NCBI GenBank assembly: GCA_902762905.1
Contig: CACWQE010000015.1
Location: 52,430-116,429 of the forward strand
Source: an uncultured Lachnospiraceae bacterium
Lineage (GTDB): Bacteria > Bacillota > Clostridia > Lachnospirales > Lachnospiraceae
Reading direction: 5' to 3'
Length of the DNA stretch: 64,000 nucleotides
The notes below the pieces were generated by a model. It was not told the origin of the DNA and ran no database searches. It saw only the letters and a list, made by a program, of their open reading frames with translations. The position numbers and the translations under genes were made by a program. Numbering within the stretch: position 1 is the stretch's first letter; every line of letters starts with the position of its first letter. Shown here piece after piece: positions 34,395-44,800 of the stretch.

Positions 34395-34724
34395 TCACTG
34401 CAATGCATCCATATATCCTAATAAACGTTCCTTCTGTCTGCTGTCCAGATTCCGAAACTTCTCCAAAACAACTTCTTCCTTTTCATTCAATGCAATTACA
34501 TAATCCATATCCCCATCTTTATCAACTGTACTCTCTGCTAACAATTCATATGGAGTAACATGCAACACTTCGCATATTTTTAATATCTTATCGGCTGACG
34601 GATTGGTATTCTTTCTCTTCCATTCACTGATCGTACTTTGAGAAATTCCTGTCTGTTTTGAAAATTCCTTCTGTGTCATTCCCTTCCTGTCAAGCAATAC
34701 AAAGATTCTCTCACTTATCATCAT
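34395..34724 (-). CDS. XRE-family transcriptional regulator (109 aa)
   Basis: The helix-turn-helix occupies residues 4-62 (SERIFVLLDRKGMTQKEFSK with TGISQSTISEWKRKNTNPS), followed by an acidic linker and a C-terminal helix (EKFRNLDSRQKERLLGYM) typical of Clostridia regulators. It lies just after an Rpn-family gene in the same direction and may regulate it, or itself. AGGAGAG precedes the start. Confidence 0.85.
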   Translation of the reverse strand: MMISERIFVLLDRKGMTQKEFSKQTGISQSTISEWKRKNTNPSADKILKICEVLHVTPYELLAESTVDKDGDMDYVIALNEKEEVVLEKFRNLDSRQKERLLGYMDALQ

Positions 34725-34739
34725 ACAGATCTCTCCTAC

Positions 34740-35627
34740 TCACTTATTCCTCAGATGAAACTCCTCCAACAACTTATTACGATATGTTGCATCTCTGCAA
34801 CGCTCAATATCTTCTGCCCTGCCAGCTCTAATAAGATGAATTGCCAACTCTGTCATCTCGTCACTGCCTTCTGTGCGTCCTTCTGCACGGCCTTCTGCGC
34901 GACCTTCCTCTCGGCTCTCTTCCCTTTCCAACATCAATTGCCGATCAAATGTATAATCTAACTTAACCACCTTCACCACCTCCGAACGATGTTTCATCAA
35001 AAACTCCCGCAGTATATCCTCTCTGATACAGCGGTCAATTGCCTGTTCGATTGAGTGTTCTAATTCTTCAAATCCGGCGAGTCGATGATATTCCCTCACA
35101 TAGTCCACAAATATCATGTATTCTCTCAAAAAACGGCACTTCTCCAATAGTTTACGATTCTTACCACAGTTAATATTATAAACGGTACATATCAACTCAA
35201 TCTCCGGTTGCTCCATCGGATGTACAAATGCATCTGACAGCCGCAGTTCATATATCTCCGGCTGTTCTTCTTCGCCATTATAAAAAACTGCAAATCTTGG
35301 TGTTGGGATCTTAACCAGTTTCCGACCATACAGATTCCTATCTTTCAGCATGCCTTCTAATATGATCGTGAAATAGATCAGGCTTCGCACCGGCATATTG
35401 GGACATATTGTCGACTGATGTTCATATATGCTTAGATTCATATCTAACACAAATGAAGCATCATTATGTACGGTTAACGAAATCCCTCTATCTAATGTAC
35501 AGATCTCCACAAGTTCCGGATCCGTATAATCCGATCCATTCATCGCATTATACAAACTCAATGCATTCTCCGGATCCTCCATTAACATGCTGAACACATC
35601 ACTCTTATACTCTCGATTCCCTGTCAT
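34740..35627 (-). CDS. Rpn-family recombination-promoting nuclease/putative transposase
   Basis: The N-terminus reads REYKSDVFSMLMEDPENALSL then LYNAMNG, followed by DASFVLDMNLSIYEHQST, which matches the Rpn/PDDEXK_2 nuclease core with E and Q motif residues, and RLVKIPTPRFAVFYNG. A Gly/Glu/Arg repeat (EGRAEGRAEGRTEG, about residues 250-264) joins the C-terminal helices. The ATG at 35627 has AAGGAGAA upstream. Rpn proteins are DNA endonucleases that raise recombination without RecA. Two paralogues lie at 39378 and 40623; this one is the most divergent. Confidence 0.85.
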   Translation of the reverse strand: MTGNREYKSDVFSMLMEDPENALSLYNAMNGSDYTDPELVEICTLDRGISLTVHNDASFVLDMNLSIYEHQSTICPNMPVRSLIYFTIILEGMLKDRNLYGRKLVKIPTPRFAVFYNGEEEQPEIYELRLSDAFVHPMEQPEIELICTVYNINCGKNRKLLEKCRFLREYMIFVDYVREYHRLAGFEELEHSIEQAIDRCIREDILREFLMKHRSEVVKVVKLDYTFDRQLMLEREESREEGRAEGRAEGRTEGSDEMTELAIHLIRAGRAEDIERCRDATYRNKLLEEFHLRNK

Positions 35628-35669
35628 AAGTCGTTCTCCTTCTCTCCGGCGCGAAAATCCATATTCCAA

Positions 35670-35989
35670 AATTCTGATCTTCTGCCATGTAATACTTTCT
35701 TATCATAGTGACAAGCGTATGGGTAAATAAGGAGACACCAATCCGGTTGTTATAGTAACCGAACTCTCCAACATCCGACTTAATTCTATACTAGCATTCT
35801 CCTCCCGGAAATGCAAGAACTTCCGCCACCCGGATCAAACCCACCTCTCTTCATATCCTTCTGCCGGTGTACCCATATTACATCATGCCTCCACAGATAC
35901 GCATATACGTATCATATATATGTATATAACATATAATTGTATTTTTATCAATATCACTATGACAATTACATAGCTTAAATGTGATTATA
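35670..35989. other. Gene-free AT-rich stretch upstream of the Rpn gene
   Basis: I see no coding frame or RNA gene. It holds an AT-rich patch (about 35890-35945) with alternating ATA/TAT runs that probably contains the Rpn promoter, and it sits between that gene and the terminator repeat at 35990-36083. Confidence 0.4.
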
Positions 35990-36083
35990 AAAAACCACCC
36001 GATGAAGATCCTCTCGAATCTCCACCGGGTGGTCCGGTTTACTTAATCTGTGTTCACAGATTCGTCACGGATGTGACACCCAA
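35990..36083 (-). repeat. Terminator repeat copy A (3' of secreted protein)
   Basis: On the minus strand: a hairpin AATCTGTGAACACAGATT, then AAGTAAACC and a second hairpin (CCACCCGGTGGAGATT ... CGGGTGGTTTTTT) with T-run. Copies B (40525-40619) and C (41717-41811) share nearly the whole 94 bp, and D (39305-39348) the second hairpin. Each full copy lies between the preceding gene's stop and an Rpn gene. Confidence 0.75.
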
Positions 36084-36100
36084 CAACCTCTATTCCGCAA

Positions 36101-39100
36101 TTACTGAATAGGCTCACAGCTAACACGAACCGTTTCGTTCTCTTTCTTTTGAGCTGTCTTTTTCGCTTTCTTTACCAATGTTCCGTTTGAATATACGTAA
36201 ATATTATACTCTTTATCTTTTGGTACATAGAAGTAGATAAAATCATTCTGCTGAGAACGTCTCTCGAACACGCTCTCATTCTTAACGGTTCCATCCGTAC
36301 TTATAGCTACAATATAATCAACCTGACCAACTTTGAAATTAGAGTCATAATTGCTCAAATACAATTTAATTCTAATCAAATCATCTGAATCCTTTAATTG
36401 AACTTTCATATTTTCTGAATAAGAACCTTCAACAGATATTTCTTTCACCTCATCAACTGTAGTATCAGAGTTAATTTCAACATCATACGTTCCCGCTGAA
36501 ATATTATCCACAAACCATGTTTGAGTAGTTTCAGCAGCAAGTCCCAATGGGTGACGTCCATTATAAGCAGAATCCTTAAGAACTCTTGCAGCAAGTACAT
36601 CTACTTTCTCGTCGATCGGGCTAATATAATATTTATCATATGCAATTACAGATGGATTTCCACTCAACGAGGCGCCTTTTTCATCCGTAATTATAGAACT
36701 AATATTAGAATTTCCCCCTACTGTAAGGTTAATAAAGTTTTGATTATTAACAACCGTATTTGATGCTTCAATCTTTATATCCTTCTGCTGTGTATCGATT
36801 CCATCTCCTCTGATAACCAATACATAATTACCTGCGCCAAATGTACCGTCAACTCCATCTTCTAACGTATATGTAACCTGTTCGTCTTCGGTTTCCCATC
36901 TTGACGCAGCTACAATTTTTGTCAGATTAGCATTATATAAAACAGCAACACCATTTGCTTCTAATACATTTTCGTTACCTGCTACCGTTTTATAAGCAAG
37001 TACACCTGTTACTGTTGTAGGATACACTTTCTCATATTTTGCTTCTGATACAATTGTGGCATCCTCTAAGTCAATCACTGTATCTTTGTCATCCTGCTCG
37101 TTTTTGTCGCTTGAAAGCTTATAACCATCAATATCCATCGCAACTGTATATTCGCCAGGTTTCAGACCACAGAATGCTGAATAATCACCACAATCTGTCA
37201 CAAGATTAATACCGTCACCATATAAATCACTTAAATCATATTCTCGGTTAACATCAACCGTTGCTGTATTCTTAGAAGACTGTACAGTAATTGATTTAAC
37301 CAATACTTTTTCATTTGCTGCCGTTCCATTATATGCATATTGATCCTTAAAACAGTCCTGATTAGCAACTTTAACTCTTACAACATTTACTGCACCTGAT
37401 AAATTTACAGTCCAAGCAACCTCGCTCGCTGTATCTCCTTCAACCTCTGTGCTCGTCAAATTTGATTTAATCGTTTCAACAACATATTTTTGATTCTTTG
37501 CAAGATTATTCTTTTCTGTATTTGCTGTATAGGCTGGATAATCTTCATTACGCTTTCCTTCCGTTGATAGTTTTGTATCAGAAAGTCTGTCAATTAATAC
37601 TTTCTTTCCAGCTACCTTTTGATATACATTCGTTTCCACTATGATAGTATTGCCTAATGTACCCTTATTATCAACAACCGTTTTTAATTCTCCCGCCTCA
37701 TTCTGATTAGCAAAAGATTTTCCCTTATAATCATCATCCAATCCAACGCTATAAGAAATCGTTCTAGATATTGCTTTTTCAATAGTTGCAGATACATCCT
37801 GACTTCCACCTTCTGAAAGTGTAACCGGAATTACAACCGTTGCATTCTGCTGTTTACCCTGTGCAGCCCAATCCTTTACAACCAGATAGTAAGTTCCTGC
37901 CGGAAGTGTTGGGTGAACATTCGCATCCGCACCAAAATACTTATTAGCCACTAATTTGTATGACTTGCTCATCTCTGTATTATTATCTTTCAAATAATCC
38001 GTCAAATCGATTGCAGCCTTTTGCAATTCAGTTACTCCATCCTGATCCATGAATGAAACTTCAACCTTTTTGAAACTTGCCTTATTTGCAGCACTTTCAT
38101 TCCATGCCAATTTTAATGTAATGTCACCCATAGCCTTAATTTTTGTCAAAGAAACATTATGAATAACATTTTCCATAGAACCAAGATCAATAGCTTGTGA
38201 TGCATACGATTTGTATACATCTGTTAAATTATCAGCTGATAAATCCTTTTCAACTGTAATCTTATATTCTTTATCTGTTAAAATATAATCACCATATGCA
38301 AACACTTCACATGCTGATGAAGCCACATCAAAATTAACAACATCTGCTTCATCATTCATGAATACATAACGACCATTACCATCTGTCTTAACTTGTGCCT
38401 TAATCTCTCCGTCTTCATACAGAGTTACGATAGCATCTGTCACAACCTGCTTTGCATCATTTTCATTGGTAACAGTTCCATAAATATATACTTTAGAAAT
38501 ATCATATGGTTCCATTTCAAAATTGTATGCAGACGCCTCATTACTTACAACATCCACATTACTCTTAACAGCATCAAAGAATCCATCTGCCTTAACACTA
38601 ACCTGTGCATTCTTCTTAGGTGTTGCCTTTACTTCATAGAAACCATCTTCATCCGTATTAACAGTCTTACCGCCTACGGTAACCTTAGCATTTTTAATTC
38701 CATATACGCCATTATCTGTATAGTATACCAATCCTTTTACAGCACTTCCTGTAATCTGAACATTTGCAGATGTACCTCCTACATTTTTAGGAATTTCGAT
38801 AGTTGCCACATCCGATGTAACTGTATATTCACCAGTTGCAATCTTATCCACATCTACTTTATATGTGGCTGTATTTCCTTCCGCACTTACCTCTACAAAT
38901 TCAGCCTTAATAGACGTTCCATCCTTGGCCGTTACTGTAAGAGTTGTCCCCTTTAACTCATCAGCAGTTACTGCACTTTCAAATGTAATTATAATCTCAC
39001 CTGTCTGATCATTAATACTGCTAATCTTTGTTACCTTCTTAGCAGTCGGTGCCGGGGTCGGAGTCTCATTCCCACTATTGTTATTACTTGGTGCCTGTGT

Positions 39101-39109
39101 GGTTGCCAC
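36101..39109 (-). CDS. Large secreted repeat protein, frame broken after the signal peptide
   Basis: The frame encodes about 1000 residues of beta-sandwich modules of the carboxypeptidase-regulatory/CNA-B type (for example GLVYYTDNGVYGIKNAKVTV and VYIYGTVTNENDAKQVVTDA), after a Thr/Gln/Pro linker. No LPxTG anchor is seen. The listed start is a GTG inside the linker with no ribosome site. The proper start and signal peptide lie at 39248 in another frame, so a frameshift near 39169-39174 separates them. Either the gene is off, or phase-variable, or the base count is an error. Codons throughout look intact, arguing for recent loss. Confidence 0.72.
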   Translation of the reverse strand: MATTQAPSNNNSGNETPTPAPTAKKVTKISSINDQTGEIIITFESAVTADELKGTTLTVTAKDGTSIKAEFVEVSAEGNTATYKVDVDKIATGEYTVTSDVATIEIPKNVGGTSANVQITGSAVKGLVYYTDNGVYGIKNAKVTVGGKTVNTDEDGFYEVKATPKKNAQVSVKADGFFDAVKSNVDVVSNEASAYNFEMEPYDISKVYIYGTVTNENDAKQVVTDAIVTLYEDGEIKAQVKTDGNGRYVFMNDEADVVNFDVASSACEVFAYGDYILTDKEYKITVEKDLSADNLTDVYKSYASQAIDLGSMENVIHNVSLTKIKAMGDITLKLAWNESAANKASFKKVEVSFMDQDGVTELQKAAIDLTDYLKDNNTEMSKSYKLVANKYFGADANVHPTLPAGTYYLVVKDWAAQGKQQNATVVIPVTLSEGGSQDVSATIEKAISRTISYSVGLDDDYKGKSFANQNEAGELKTVVDNKGTLGNTIIVETNVYQKVAGKKVLIDRLSDTKLSTEGKRNEDYPAYTANTEKNNLAKNQKYVVETIKSNLTSTEVEGDTASEVAWTVNLSGAVNVVRVKVANQDCFKDQYAYNGTAANEKVLVKSITVQSSKNTATVDVNREYDLSDLYGDGINLVTDCGDYSAFCGLKPGEYTVAMDIDGYKLSSDKNEQDDKDTVIDLEDATIVSEAKYEKVYPTTVTGVLAYKTVAGNENVLEANGVAVLYNANLTKIVAASRWETEDEQVTYTLEDGVDGTFGAGNYVLVIRGDGIDTQQKDIKIEASNTVVNNQNFINLTVGGNSNISSIITDEKGASLSGNPSVIAYDKYYISPIDEKVDVLAARVLKDSAYNGRHPLGLAAETTQTWFVDNISAGTYDVEINSDTTVDEVKEISVEGSYSENMKVQLKDSDDLIRIKLYLSNYDSNFKVGQVDYIVAISTDGTVKNESVFERRSQQNDFIYFYVPKDKEYNIYVYSNGTLVKKAKKTAQKKENETVRVSCEPIQ

Positions 39110-39248
39110 TGCAGTGGTTGCCTGCGTAGTTGCTGGAGCTGGAGCCGGTGCCGGAGTCGGTGCCGGTGCACACAGTCCACCCTAACACCATCATCATACA
39201 GATCGCACAGGTGATCCACCTCTTTACTATACCTCTTGTCTTCTCCAT
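39084..39248 (-). pseudogene. Detached signal-peptide start of the 36101-39109 protein
   Basis: An ATG behind GGGAGG opens MEKTRGIVKRWITCAICMMM followed by VLGWTV, a clear export signal. It then runs out of frame (CTGTDSG...) to a stop at 39084. The correct continuation, CAPAPTPAPAPAPATTQ, is one frame over. Two bases added to the TGTGTG tract at 39169-39174 (minus strand) would rejoin them as WTV-CAPAP. Confidence 0.7.
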
Positions 39249-39304
39249 GCTTGTTCCTCCCTTGGATTGTAATATTTCCTATTATACCATAATAGAAAAC
39301 AGAA

Positions 39305-39348
39305 CAAAACACCCGGCAGGGATTCTTACCATAAATCTCCGCCGGGTA
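39305..39348 (-). terminator. Terminator repeat copy D, after the 39378 Rpn gene
   Basis: On the minus strand ACCCGGCGGAGATT pairs with AATCCCTGCCGGGT around a short loop, ending in GTTTTG. It is a shorter relative of repeats A-C, lacking the AATCTGTG hairpin. Confidence 0.65.
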
Positions 39349-39377
39349 ATTGACTATTACTAAACTATATTCTGTTC

Positions 39378-40367
39378 TTAATTAGCAGAAAGAATGTCTT
39401 GCACTTTGCTTACAATCTTTGCTACATCATATTCCGGCGCATATTCCTTCGCAATCTCACATATATGCTGCACAGTTTCCAGATCTTCCTCTAGTTCCTC
39501 TGCAATCGTTTCCGGTGCTTTGTTCTTCCGTAGCTTGCGGCAGATCAGACTGACCAGCTTAGACAGCTCGCCACTATCATAACCACTACCATAACCACTA
39601 TCATAGCCACTTCCATAACCGTTATCATACCCACTATCATAACCTTCTTCATAACCCTCATCATGTATTGTCTGCTTATGTTGTTCTTCATCATATTCGA
39701 ATATGGTCATCTTTACCACCTCTGCTTTGTTCTGCAACAGAAACTCTTTCAATACATCATTCCTAATACATTCATCAGCCGCCTTGTTCACGGCATCCCC
39801 TAGCGGATCTCCTTCTGCCTGATATGCCCTTACACAATTGACGTATTCCATGTATTCAAACAATGCCGGACACTTGCGAAGTAATCCTTCATTATATCCC
39901 GGATTAATGTTCAACTGGGTTACTCTCAACTCTAACGCTGGATCTTCTTCCGATATCTCAAATGCAGTCGACAGATACAGCTCCTTCCTCTCCGGCTGTT
40001 CTTCCCTGCCATTATAAAATACAACGAATCTTGGTGTCGGCAGCTTCACCAGTCTTCTGGAATACAGATCCTTCTTGATCGTATACTTCTCATACTGCTC
40101 GCACACATACATCAGATCCCGAAACGGCAGGTTCGGATTCACCGTCGACTGATGTTCATACAATTGTATTCGCATATCAATCAGGCAGGAAACATCATTC
40201 TTCATACTCATATAGATTGCATTCTCTAACGTTACTATCTCCAACGCTTCCGGATCCTGATAATCCGTATCATTCACTGCATTGTACAATTCCAATAAAC
40301 GTGCTTTTTCTTTAAATAACATACGGAATACCGTATCTTTATATTCCCTATTCACACATAACTTCAT
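39378..40367 (-). CDS. Rpn-family recombination-promoting nuclease/putative transposase
   Basis: REYKDTVFRMLFKEKARLLELYNA, DVSCLIDMRIQLYEHQST and RLVKLPTPRFVVFYNG mark the Rpn/PDDEXK_2 core (residues 6-130), with the DxxxxxxEHQ nuclease motif. A Gly/Tyr/Asp repeat (DSGYDNGYGSGYDSGYGSG, about 240-270) precedes a helical C-terminus. It is nearly identical to the 40623-41510 product except for the longer repeat, which looks like a recent duplication with length variation. A GAGGA site lies upstream. Confidence 0.85.
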   Translation of the reverse strand: MKLCVNREYKDTVFRMLFKEKARLLELYNAVNDTDYQDPEALEIVTLENAIYMSMKNDVSCLIDMRIQLYEHQSTVNPNLPFRDLMYVCEQYEKYTIKKDLYSRRLVKLPTPRFVVFYNGREEQPERKELYLSTAFEISEEDPALELRVTQLNINPGYNEGLLRKCPALFEYMEYVNCVRAYQAEGDPLGDAVNKAADECIRNDVLKEFLLQNKAEVVKMTIFEYDEEQHKQTIHDEGYEEGYDSGYDNGYGSGYDSGYGSGYDSGELSKLVSLICRKLRKNKAPETIAEELEEDLETVQHICEIAKEYAPEYDVAKIVSKVQDILSAN

Positions 40368-40524
40368 AACATTATATTCCTCATTTGTTCATTTAATATA
40401 AGTAACGTGAAATCAGATACTAAGTCAAATGAATGTTCTCATCTGTTATAAGAGAAATATAATAAAATACTATACGTTAGCATATCATACGTATAATAGA
40501 ATTTCAATACAGTTTTCTATAATG

Positions 40525-40619
40525 CAAAAACCACCCAGTAGAGATTGTTTCAAATCTCCACCGAATGGCTTGTTTTACTTAATCTGTGTTCACAGATTGG
40601 TCACGGGGTGCGACACCCA
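40525..40619 (-). repeat. Terminator repeat copy B (between two Rpn genes)
   Basis: A 95-bp copy of the module at 35990-36083: AATCTGTGAACACAGATT hairpin and CCAC...GGGTGG hairpin, with some decay (CATTCGG for CACCCGG). The AT-rich promoter-like block beyond it (ACGTATAATAGAATTTCAAT on the plus strand) is also shared with copy C. Confidence 0.7.
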
Positions 40620-40622
40620 CTC

Positions 40623-41510
40623 TTATTCATCATATTCCGGCACATACCTCTTTGCAATCTCGCATATATGCTGCACCGTTTCCAGATCTTCTTCCAGTTC
40701 CTCCGCAATTGTTTCCGGTTCTTTTCCTTTCTTTAGCTTGCGGCAGATCTGACCGACCAGCTTAGACAACTCACCGCTTCCGTAACCTTCCTCATAACCC
40801 TCGTCGTGTATCGTCTGCTTATGCTGTTCTTCATCATACTCGAATATGGTCATCTTTACCACCTCCGCCTTATTCTGCAACAGGAACTCCTTCAATATAT
40901 CATCCCTGATACAGTCATCCACCGCTTTGCTCACGGCATCACTTAACGTATCTCCGTTTGTCTGATATGTCCTTACACAATTAACATATTCCATGTACTC
41001 AAACAATGCCGGACACTTGCGAAGCAGTTCTTCATTATATCCCGGATTAATGTTCAACTGGGTAACCCGCAGTTCTAACGCAGGATCCTCTTCCGGTATC
41101 TCAAATGCCGTCGACAGATACAGTTCCCTCCGCTCCGGCTGCTCCTCCCTGCCATTATAAAATACCACAAATCTCGGTGTCGGCAGCTTCACCAGTCTTC
41201 TCGAATACAGATCTTTCTTAATCGTGTACTTCTCATACTGCTCGCACACGTACATCAGATCCCGGAACGGCAGGTTCGGATTCACCGTCGACTGATGTTC
41301 ATACAATTGTATTCGCATATCAATCAGACAGGAAACATCATTCTTCATACTCATATAGATTGCATTCTCTAACGTTACTATCTCCAACGCTTCCAGATCA
41401 TCATAATCTGTATCATTCACTGCATTGTATAGTTCCAACAACCGTGCTTTTTCTTTAAATAACATACGGAATACCGTATCTTTGTATTCCCTGTTCACAT
41501 ATGGTTTCAT
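40623..41510 (-). CDS. Rpn-family recombination-promoting nuclease/putative transposase
   Basis: A close paralogue of the 39378 gene: the first roughly 150 residues are almost identical (VNREYKDTVFRMLFKEKARL, MRIQLYEHQST, RLVKLPTPRFVVFYNG). The Gly/Tyr repeat is reduced to EEGYEEGYGSGE, so the protein is 295 rather than 329 residues. Start behind AAAGGAG. Preceded by repeat C and followed by repeat B, it makes with the next gene a tandem duplication. The probable activity is Mg-dependent DNA cleavage that promotes rearrangement. Confidence 0.85.
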   Translation of the reverse strand: MKPYVNREYKDTVFRMLFKEKARLLELYNAVNDTDYDDLEALEIVTLENAIYMSMKNDVSCLIDMRIQLYEHQSTVNPNLPFRDLMYVCEQYEKYTIKKDLYSRRLVKLPTPRFVVFYNGREEQPERRELYLSTAFEIPEEDPALELRVTQLNINPGYNEELLRKCPALFEYMEYVNCVRTYQTNGDTLSDAVSKAVDDCIRDDILKEFLLQNKAEVVKMTIFEYDEEQHKQTIHDEGYEEGYGSGELSKLVGQICRKLKKGKEPETIAEELEEDLETVQHICEIAKRYVPEYDE

Positions 41511-41716
41511 TCATTATACTCCTTTATCTGTTCATTCCCTGAGTATTGTTAAATCGAATGGCATCACAATATCTCCAAAGTATAATAAAAGACTCTCAAT
41601 CATATGAGAATATAGTGAAATACTTGATAACATCATAGCATACGTATAATAGAATTTCAATGTACATTTTCCGCATAGTTTATAATACGATGTATCCGTA
41701 ACCGTTTTCTACAATA

Positions 41717-41811
41717 TAAAAACCACCCGGTAGAGATCTTTTTGAACCTCCACCAGGTGGTCTGTTTTACTTAATCTGTATTCACAGATTCGTCATGGGG
41801 TCTGGCACCCA
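41717..41811 (-). repeat. Terminator repeat copy C (3' of the Ig-like secreted protein)
   Basis: Same module as A and B: AATCTGTGAATACAGATT hairpin, then CCACCTGGTGGAGGTT...CGGGTGGTTTTT. It directly follows the stop of the 41817-45176 gene, where it would act as terminator. Confidence 0.75.
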
Positions 41812-41816
41812 CTGAA

Positions 41817-44800
41817 TTATTCAGCTGTATATGTTGCAGTAAATCCACCATAAGTGAATGTAAGTGTGTAGCCTTCTGGAATCTTATCTAATAAACCGAA
41901 TGAAGCAACACCCTTATTGAAACTTACAACAATCTGGCTTGCGCCATCTACACTAACATAATTTGCTGTTACATCTTTACCTGTTTTGCTGCTAACAGAA
42001 ATCTTTGCAATAGCCTGAGATACATTTGTCTTATCAATGTCTACGGTATTACCCTTAACATCAACATAAGAAACTGTAACATCCGTATCTTCTACAGATA
42101 TATTAAATGCAACCGGATCATTTGGCTCAATCTTAACTTCACCTGTCTTAAATGTAGTTGCATATCCGTTACCATCACTTTCGATCTGTCCATAATATAC
42201 TACCTTATCTCCAGCCTTGCTTGTTTCAATCTCAACCTTAGCAACACCATTTTCAAATTTAACTGGATAATTAACAGCCTTTCCAGATACACTATCATAT
42301 ATTGCTACTGCTTCATAAGACTCATTATATGTTCCAAGCTTCTGTCCATCGTACTGTGCAGTTAATGTTAATACTGCCTTAGTACCAGCCTTATATGAAG
42401 CCTTATCCAATGTCGCAACAATGCCCTTATCGCCTTCTGCAATATTGTTATTAACAGTGAATGCATATTTAACTGGTTCATTTGTGATGTACTTTCCGTC
42501 TAACTTCTTAAGATTCAACTGAATCTGCTGCGCACTAGCTTTAGAAGTTGCAGCCTTACCTGTAATTGTAACATAACCTGTTCCATCAGTGTTAATTACC
42601 GGTCTGCTTACAACAATATAATCTGTACTTGCATCATCCTGTAAAGTTGCACCTGCAACTTCCATTCTGTATGTTGCAGCATCTGTCCAAGCTTTACCAT
42701 AAGCATCCTGAATCTCAAATTCAACTGTCGTTGTCTGTCCCACTAAAATAGTTTCCTTTGGAGCCTTAGTAATCTTAATCTTATTCGCTCCTCTAGGTGC
42801 TGTTACTTCTAATCCAAATGTAGTAGTAATCGGATCTTCATCCGTTGATCTTGCAGTTAATGTTGCTGTACCTTTATTTTTTACATTGATCGTATCCACA
42901 AGAAGATAATCTTCATTTGCACCATTCACATAGGTAACATCATCTGATGACAATTCTCCCTTAAATCCATTTACACCTATTGTGCCAAAACAATCGGCAA
43001 ATGCTGCAGGAGTTACTGATCCAACGCCCATTGCATCACCATATTGATTCTTAAATGTTACTGGAATCTTAGCAACTTCTCCTGCAACAACACTAACTGT
43101 ATTCTCAGCAGGGAAAACAACTTCTTTTGCATATGGTGCTGCTAAAATCTCAATCTCATATTCAGAGAGTTTATTATCCTTTGCCATAACTGTAACTGTA
43201 GCTTTACCAACAGCATTTGCTGGTACCTTTACAAGAATTGTACCCTCTTTGGTAATTACAGGTGCTTCACAAATATCTTCTTTTGAAGTTGTTGTTGTAA
43301 TCTTACTCGTGTATGCTCCATTATAATATGCTTCTAAGTCAACTGCCCCACCTAAATTATCAGTAGCTTCATACGTTAACTCTACATTGAATTCCTTTGA
43401 ATTCTGATAAACCTTATCTTCCTTTGTTCCAGTAATCTTGATGTTCTGTACAGCAAGATTCTTAACACCGATATTCTTTGTAACCCTAATCTTTGAATTA
43501 GATGTTAAATATGCAAAAACTGTAATATCATCTTGATCAGCTACTAACTTTGTATCCGCAGGATCCAAATTTGCATAAATATTACCTGTTCTATTTAAAC
43601 GTCCTGTATAAACAGAATTCTGTGTATCTGTACTAGCTCTCTCACTAGTTATCTGCCATGTAAACTGATTTGCAGTCACATTCTGCATTACATCACCATA
43701 CTGATCCTTTGCTTCAAAAAGAATCTTTGCATACGCATATGCAGGAACATAATCTGTCGGAATATCAATTGATGCAATTGTACGTGGTTCAACTTTATAT
43801 GTTGCCTCTGCCTTATTGGTATTATACGCAACCTTCTCACCTGAAATAGTTACTGTATATGTTGCAACCTCATAATCAGACTTCTTTACTAACTCTACAG
43901 ATTTTCCATCTGTAGCCCATTCTGTCTCAAATGCCGGTGCTTTATCAGAACCAATCTTCAAATCAATATTCAAATTCTCCTGATCAGCTTTGCTAAATGG
44001 CGCAGAGAATGTAACTTTCAAAGTGCCCGCATGTGATGCCTCAAACTTCTCAATCCCTGGTGCTTCATCACTGACAGTAACCGTACAAGATACGCTTGCA
44101 TTTGTTCCCTTCACTACACCTGTAATAATTGCCTGGCCCTTGCTTACAGCAGTAATTATACCATCCTTAACAGTAGCAACAGATTCTTTACTTGATGTCC
44201 AATCAATTACATAACCTTCTTCTGCATCTGTTACGGTTGGCTTCAATGTCTTTGTCTCACCAACATATAAGGAAGCTGTCTTATCTTCGTCAGATAAAGT
44301 AATCTTTGCTGTCTTTAACGCTGTTACTGTAATAGCAATCGTAGCCGATGCTGAATTTCCATTCTTATCAGTTGCCGTAACTGTAATCGTAACTGGAGCC
44401 GGATTGTAATTTACACCTGTAACAACACCATCTTCATCTACAATCGCCACCTGTGTATTGCTTGACTTATATGTCACTGTTGCAATCTCAGCACCTTCAG
44501 ACTCAGATTTAACTGACAACTTAGCCTGTCCACCTTTTTCTGTAATAGATGTTACATCAGCACTAACTGAAATCTTCTTTAATACAGCAGCAGGCTTCTC
44601 GTTTGTATTGTTGTTATTATTGTTATTTGGAGCCTGTGTGGTTGCTGCAGTGGTTGCTGCAGTGGTTGCTGCAGTGGTTGCCTGTGTGGTTGCTGCAGTG
44701 GTTGCCTGTGTGGTTGCTGCAGTTGTTGCCTGTGTAGTAGGCTCAGCAACCGTAACAACCATCTTCTTTGTTACTTTCTTATTCTTCTTATTCTTAGCCT

